A stretch of 6,550 nt of DNA, from positions 1 to 6,550 of the forward strand of contig CAZFZQ010000049.1 in NCBI GenBank assembly GCA_964522845.1. Direction: 5' to 3'. The position numbers and the translations under genes are program-made. Shown piece after piece: positions 4,514 to 6,550 of this stretch (positions are counted from its first letter, which is position 1; every line of letters begins with the position of its first letter). Under the pieces are notes generated by a model that had not been told where the DNA came from, made no database searches, and worked only from the letters and a program-made list of their open reading frames with translations. The stretch comes from CAZFZQ01 sp964522845 (lineage in GTDB: Bacteria > Patescibacteriota > Patescibacteriia > GCA-002772895).

Positions 4514-5371
4514 TCAAATTTTAAAAAATGCCCTCGCGGTTTGGGTAGTCGCGGCGGCAACTTCTTCAAAACTAATTCCTTTTATTTCCGCGATTTTGCG
4601 CGCCACAAATTCCACAAAAAGCGGTTCGTTGCGTTTTCCGCGGTGCGGGTCGGGTGTAAGATATGGCGCGTCGGTTTCTATCATTATTTTATCCAAAGGA
4701 ATTTTTTCCACGACTTCCAAAATTTGCTGCTGCGTCGCCATTTGTTTTGGGCGAGGTTTGAAAGTAATAATTCCGGTAAATGAAATTAAAAATCCCAAGT
4801 CCAAATATTTTTTTGCGTCAGTCCAGTTGCCGGTAAAACAATGAAGCACTCCCCTTCTTTGCAATTTTCCCGCGTCAGTGTATTTTTTTAAAATCGGAAT
4901 CAGATCATCATGCGTGTCGCGGCTGTGAATGATGACGGGTAAATTCAATTTATCCGCGGAGTCCAATGCTTGGCGAAAAACCTCTTGCTGTTTTTTCTTG
5001 GCCATTTCATAATCAACATTTTTTGGAATAAAATTGTAGTCTAAACCGATTTCGCCAATGGCCACAACCTTTTTATTTTTCGCCAGTTTTTCATAAAAAT
5101 TTGCGCTCCATTGTTCTTTTCGGCTTTTGAATTTTACGTCAACTTCGGATTCGTCCACCTCCATTTCAAAAAGATGCGTTGGGTGAAGCCCGACTGCCGC
5201 GTACACGCCTTTGGGATATTTGTTGGCAATCTCCACGGCGCGCTCGCTTGTTGTACTTTGCGAACCAATATTAATAATCCACGTGCCGGCGGCAAGTGTT
5301 CGCTTGATAACTTCGTCGCAAGCGTTTTTGAAAGCGCTGAAATTGAGATGGGAGTGAGTGTCTATTAGCAT
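4514..5371 (-). CDS. TatD-family metal-dependent hydrolase (DNase)
   Basis: This 285-residue cytosolic enzyme has the TIM-barrel amidohydrolase layout of TatD DNases, which use two metal ions to cleave DNA ends and help DNA repair and turnover. The metal ligands are visible: H6 and H8 in DTHSHLN, E107 in GEIGLDY, H149 in PVIIHSRD, H177 in GVLHCFTG and D234 in IETDAPYL. G61-L-H-P is the conserved second motif, and DPHRGKRNEP (241-250) matches the family's substrate-side loop. It is about 20 residues longer than E. coli TatD, largely because of an acidic/basic insert after GLHPTHLF (about 68-90). TatD and the YcfH/YabD branch cannot be told apart by eye, so I give no symbol. No SD precedes the ATG; the upstream 28 bases are C/A-rich. 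A strong promoter about 55 bases upstream indicates its own transcript. Confidence 0.93.
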   Translation of the reverse strand: MLIDTHSHLNFSAFKNACDEVIKRTLAAGTWIINIGSQSTTSERAVEIANKYPKGVYAAVGLHPTHLFEMEVDESEVDVKFKSRKEQWSANFYEKLAKNKKVVAIGEIGLDYNFIPKNVDYEMAKKKQQEVFRQALDSADKLNLPVIIHSRDTHDDLIPILKKYTDAGKLQRRGVLHCFTGNWTDAKKYLDLGFLISFTGIITFKPRPKQMATQQQILEVVEKIPLDKIMIETDAPYLTPDPHRGKRNEPLFVEFVARKIAEIKGISFEEVAAATTQTARAFFKI

Positions 5372-5426
5372 AGAATTTAGAATGTGGGGTTGTTGAGATT
5401 AAAAAGTTTATTTTTTGCATGTATTT

Positions 5427-5454
5427 ATTATACTCAAATCCGCACATTTGACAA
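5427..5454 (-). promoter_or_regulatory. Sigma70-type promoter of the TatD gene
   Basis: TTGTCA (5454-5449, 5 of 6), a 16-base spacer and a perfect TATAAT (5432-5427) on the minus strand. The predicted start near 5420 leaves a leader of about 49 bases without an SD, unlike the near-leaderless atp and ABC-F transcripts. Confidence 0.7.
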
Positions 5455-5476
5455 ATATAAAAAAAATTGATACCTT
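5448..5476 (+). promoter_or_regulatory. Candidate divergent promoter of the 286-residue protein gene
   Basis: A perfect TTGACA (5448-5453) with a 17-base spacer leads to TACCTT (5471-5476), only 3 of 6 to the -10 consensus. The -35 lies in ATTTG-A-CAAAT (5446-5456), a palindrome shared with the minus-strand -35 of TatD. The promoter would be weak or need an activator. Confidence 0.4.
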
Positions 5477-5515
5477 GAATACTGTTCGTTGTTCATTAAT
5501 AACGCATCTCTTAGC

Positions 5516-5522
5516 AAGGAGG
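5516..5522 (+). promoter_or_regulatory. Strong SD fixing the start of the 286-residue protein
   Basis: AAGGAGG, a full anti-SD complement, lies 5 bases before ATG 5528. This decides the start against an in-frame TTG at 5489. Confidence 0.85.
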
Positions 5523-5527
5523 CGGCC

Positions 5528-6388
5528 ATGCGAATCGGATTTGCATTTATTCCGCAAAAGGCAACCGAGAAGCAAGTTGATGACTATATTGTCCGCGTGA
5601 AAGAGGCTTTTCCGAATTGTTATGTGCTATTGTCGGCTATGTTGATCAATGGCTATGTGATTGACATTAACAAACCGTTTTTGGATTTTATTACGATTAC
5701 CAAGCAAAAAGAGGGGTTGGTAAAACGCTATCCGCCGCTTTTGGCCAAAGCATGGGAAGAAGGCCTCAACTATCTGTTTTTCAATATTCGTATTCTGGCT
5801 TATCCGGTGGAAACATTTATTAGTTTTGTACGGAATGCTATGAGCAAGTATCCGGTTGCTGATTTGGTGATTGCCGAACCGCGCCTTGATCCGATGGATC
5901 AGGAATTCAGAGAGGCAATCTCCAACACTAATACACGAAGACGGATTCTTGTAGATACTTTTCTCAATTTTACGCTTACGCAGGCAAGAGATGGGGCAAG
6001 GGATTATAAAAACGTTAACGCCGGGACGTTTGGTCTGCGACTAACTGATGAAGTTATGAAGGCGCTTCAGAGCGTGAAGCGCGATGAAGACAGCACATTG
6101 ATTTGTCCTCGAATGGCATGGCACATTTCCAATTATTATGACAATCTGACTGTCAAAACTCTGTCCGTTTCGGATGTTCATATTTCGGAGTTGGGGTTTG
6201 ATCTGGAAAGGGCATTGAGTGAAATCAGGTATGTCGTGAAGTTGGTGGGAAACAGAGGCATGGGTTTCGTGATCAATAGTACTGTTTCCGACTTTTTTGC
6301 AACTTGCGAACAAGTCCGCGACTGGAAAAATAATGCGGATGAAAATTGGTTTTGGGAAGTAATCGTGGGAAAACTTAAGTTGGCATAG
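5528..6388 (+). CDS. Uncharacterised 286-residue protein, possible degenerate GT2-like glycosyltransferase
   Basis: I do not recognise this protein with certainty. It is soluble, with no signal peptide or membrane helix. Alternating beta-like strands (RIGFAFI 2-8, CYVLLSAML 31-39, NYLFFNIRIL 81-90, DLVIAEPRL 112-120) and helices suggest a Rossmann/GT-A-type fold. The order LAKAWEEGLNY (72-82), then ADLVIAEPR (111-119), then RDYKNVNAGTFGLRLTDEVMKAL (158-180, of which NAGTFGLR is the core) follows the plan of dolichyl-phosphate-mannose-synthase-like GT2 enzymes. In those, a "KGxAxxxGL" helix, an "aDlViGsR" strand and a "D..SGfR" acceptor loop occur in this order. The expected DxD after the first helix is absent (FFNIRILAYP), and no N-terminal DDGS motif is seen, so it may be inactive or use another chemistry. 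It diverges from TatD, has a strong SD and complex 3' hairpins, and sits next to a probable insertion-sequence end. It could equally be an unrelated family. Confidence 0.8.
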   Translation: MRIGFAFIPQKATEKQVDDYIVRVKEAFPNCYVLLSAMLINGYVIDINKPFLDFITITKQKEGLVKRYPPLLAKAWEEGLNYLFFNIRILAYPVETFISFVRNAMSKYPVADLVIAEPRLDPMDQEFREAISNTNTRRRILVDTFLNFTLTQARDGARDYKNVNAGTFGLRLTDEVMKALQSVKRDEDSTLICPRMAWHISNYYDNLTVKTLSVSDVHISELGFDLERALSEIRYVVKLVGNRGMGFVINSTVSDFFATCEQVRDWKNNADENWFWEVIVGKLKLA

Positions 6389-6399
6389 AAACAACAAAC

Positions 6400-6419
6400 G
6401 CAAGCCGAAAATGGCTTGC
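6400..6419 (+). promoter_or_regulatory. Hairpin A after the 286-residue protein gene
   Basis: GCAAGCC (6400-6406) pairs perfectly with GGCTTGC (6413-6419) around GAAAAT, starting 12 bases after the stop codon. No T-run follows directly. Its left arm can also pair with GGCTTGC at 6483-6489, so it competes with the larger outer stem. Confidence 0.6.
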
Positions 6420-6496
6420 CCAGCACATAATTCAAATCCGTCATAAAAGACGGATTTTTTAGTTAACAAAAACTATGTGCTGGGCTTGCTTTTTTT
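6418..6496 (+). terminator. Outer stem ending in a second T-run
   Basis: GCCCAGCACATA (6418-6429) and TATGTGCTGGGC (6474-6485) pair perfectly over 12 bp and enclose the inner terminator. The right arm is followed by TTGC and seven Ts (6490-6496). Two further pairs outside a 2-base mismatch extend it to 6414/6489. Together with the inner hairpin this makes a two-stage terminator or a structured 3' element. Confidence 0.65.
6434..6460 (+). terminator. Inner intrinsic terminator
   Basis: AAATCCGTC (6434-6442) pairs perfectly with GACGGATTT (6449-6457) around ATAAAA, with T6455-T6460 as the U-run. This is a standard strong terminator 45 bases after the stop codon, lying inside the loop of the outer 12-bp stem. 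Confidence 0.88.
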
Positions 6497-6497
6497 A

Positions 6498-6550
6498 TGT
6501 CAAGGCCAAATAGAAATTTCATACTTCGAGCCATTTAGAAATTTCATACC
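6498..6550. mobile_element. Probable terminal repeats of an IS21-type insertion sequence (edge only)
   Basis: Two 20-base units, GCCAAATAGAAATTTCATAC (6505-6524) and GCCATTTAGAAATTTCATAC (6530-6549), agree at 18 of 20 positions with a 25-base period. Each contains the palindrome GAAATTTC. They follow TGTCAAGG, which starts at 6498. Multiple short repeats behind a TG-starting terminus are characteristic of IS21-family (IstA/IstB) ends, where they bind the transposase. No transposase gene is inside the window, so the element would continue to the right. A non-mobile repeat array remains possible. Confidence 0.45.

Noticed and set aside
5371..5384. Tandem TAGAATT/TAGAATG in the TatD leader
   Set aside because: Two 7-mers with one mismatch in AT-rich sequence are unremarkable, and no SD or operator role is visible.
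6505..6549. Two repeats with short spacing as the start of a CRISPR array
   Set aside because: Only 5 bases separate the 20-base units, far too short for spacers. Repeat architecture fits an insertion-sequence end better.

Overview
The window looks like a chromosomal piece of a small-genome bacterium with low-to-medium GC (roughly 40% by eye), using the standard code (TAA, TAG and TGA all serve as stops). The compact genes, near-leaderless promoters, lack of Shine-Dalgarno (SD) sequences before several housekeeping genes and low-complexity spacers made of ATGTTTCATG-type and TTAGG-type repeats suggest a Candidate Phyla Radiation (Patescibacteria/Parcubacteria-like) organism. That is an inference from style. 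No phylogenetic marker is present.

Left part (1-1761, minus strand): the start of an F-type ATP synthase operon in the canonical order atpI/atpZ-like, atpB (a), atpE (c), atpF (b, cut by the window edge). A near-consensus sigma70-type promoter lies 13 bases before the first gene, so the mRNA would be almost leaderless. The c subunit has the ion-binding Glu but lacks the accessory Na+ ligands, suggesting H+ coupling. The atpE-atpF spacer holds a 12-bp hairpin with a GAAA loop and a second, repeat-built inverted repeat. The atpI-atpB junction is a degenerate TTAGG array.

Middle (1762-2670): a divergent plus-strand gene encodes a predicted lipoprotein with a trypsin-like protease domain (His, Asp and Ser all visible). 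It has a strong SD and ends in an intrinsic terminator overlapping its stop codon. The convergent gap that follows holds one perfect DnaA box and a 10-bp palindrome.

Right-middle (2671-5454, minus strand): three apparently separate transcription units, each with its own promoter. They encode a short ABC-F translation-factor-like ATPase, a 66-residue cysteine-rich zinc protein whose cysteine spacing matches the C-terminal motif of eukaryotic CRIPT, and a TatD-family metal-dependent hydrolase.

Right end (5448-6550): a plus-strand gene with a perfect SD encodes an unrecognised 286-residue protein. Its layout resembles a dolichyl-phosphate-mannose-synthase-like GT2 glycosyltransferase with the DxD motif missing. 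A nested set of three hairpins with two T-runs follows. The last 50 bases contain two 20-nt repeats at 25-nt period, starting with TGTCAAGG. They look like the multi-repeat end of an IS21-type insertion sequence, whose body would lie outside the window.

I see no clear multi-gene novel system. The strongest leads are the CRIPT-like mini-protein, the degenerate glycosyltransferase-like orphan beside a likely mobile-element end, and the structured intercistronic RNA after atpE.
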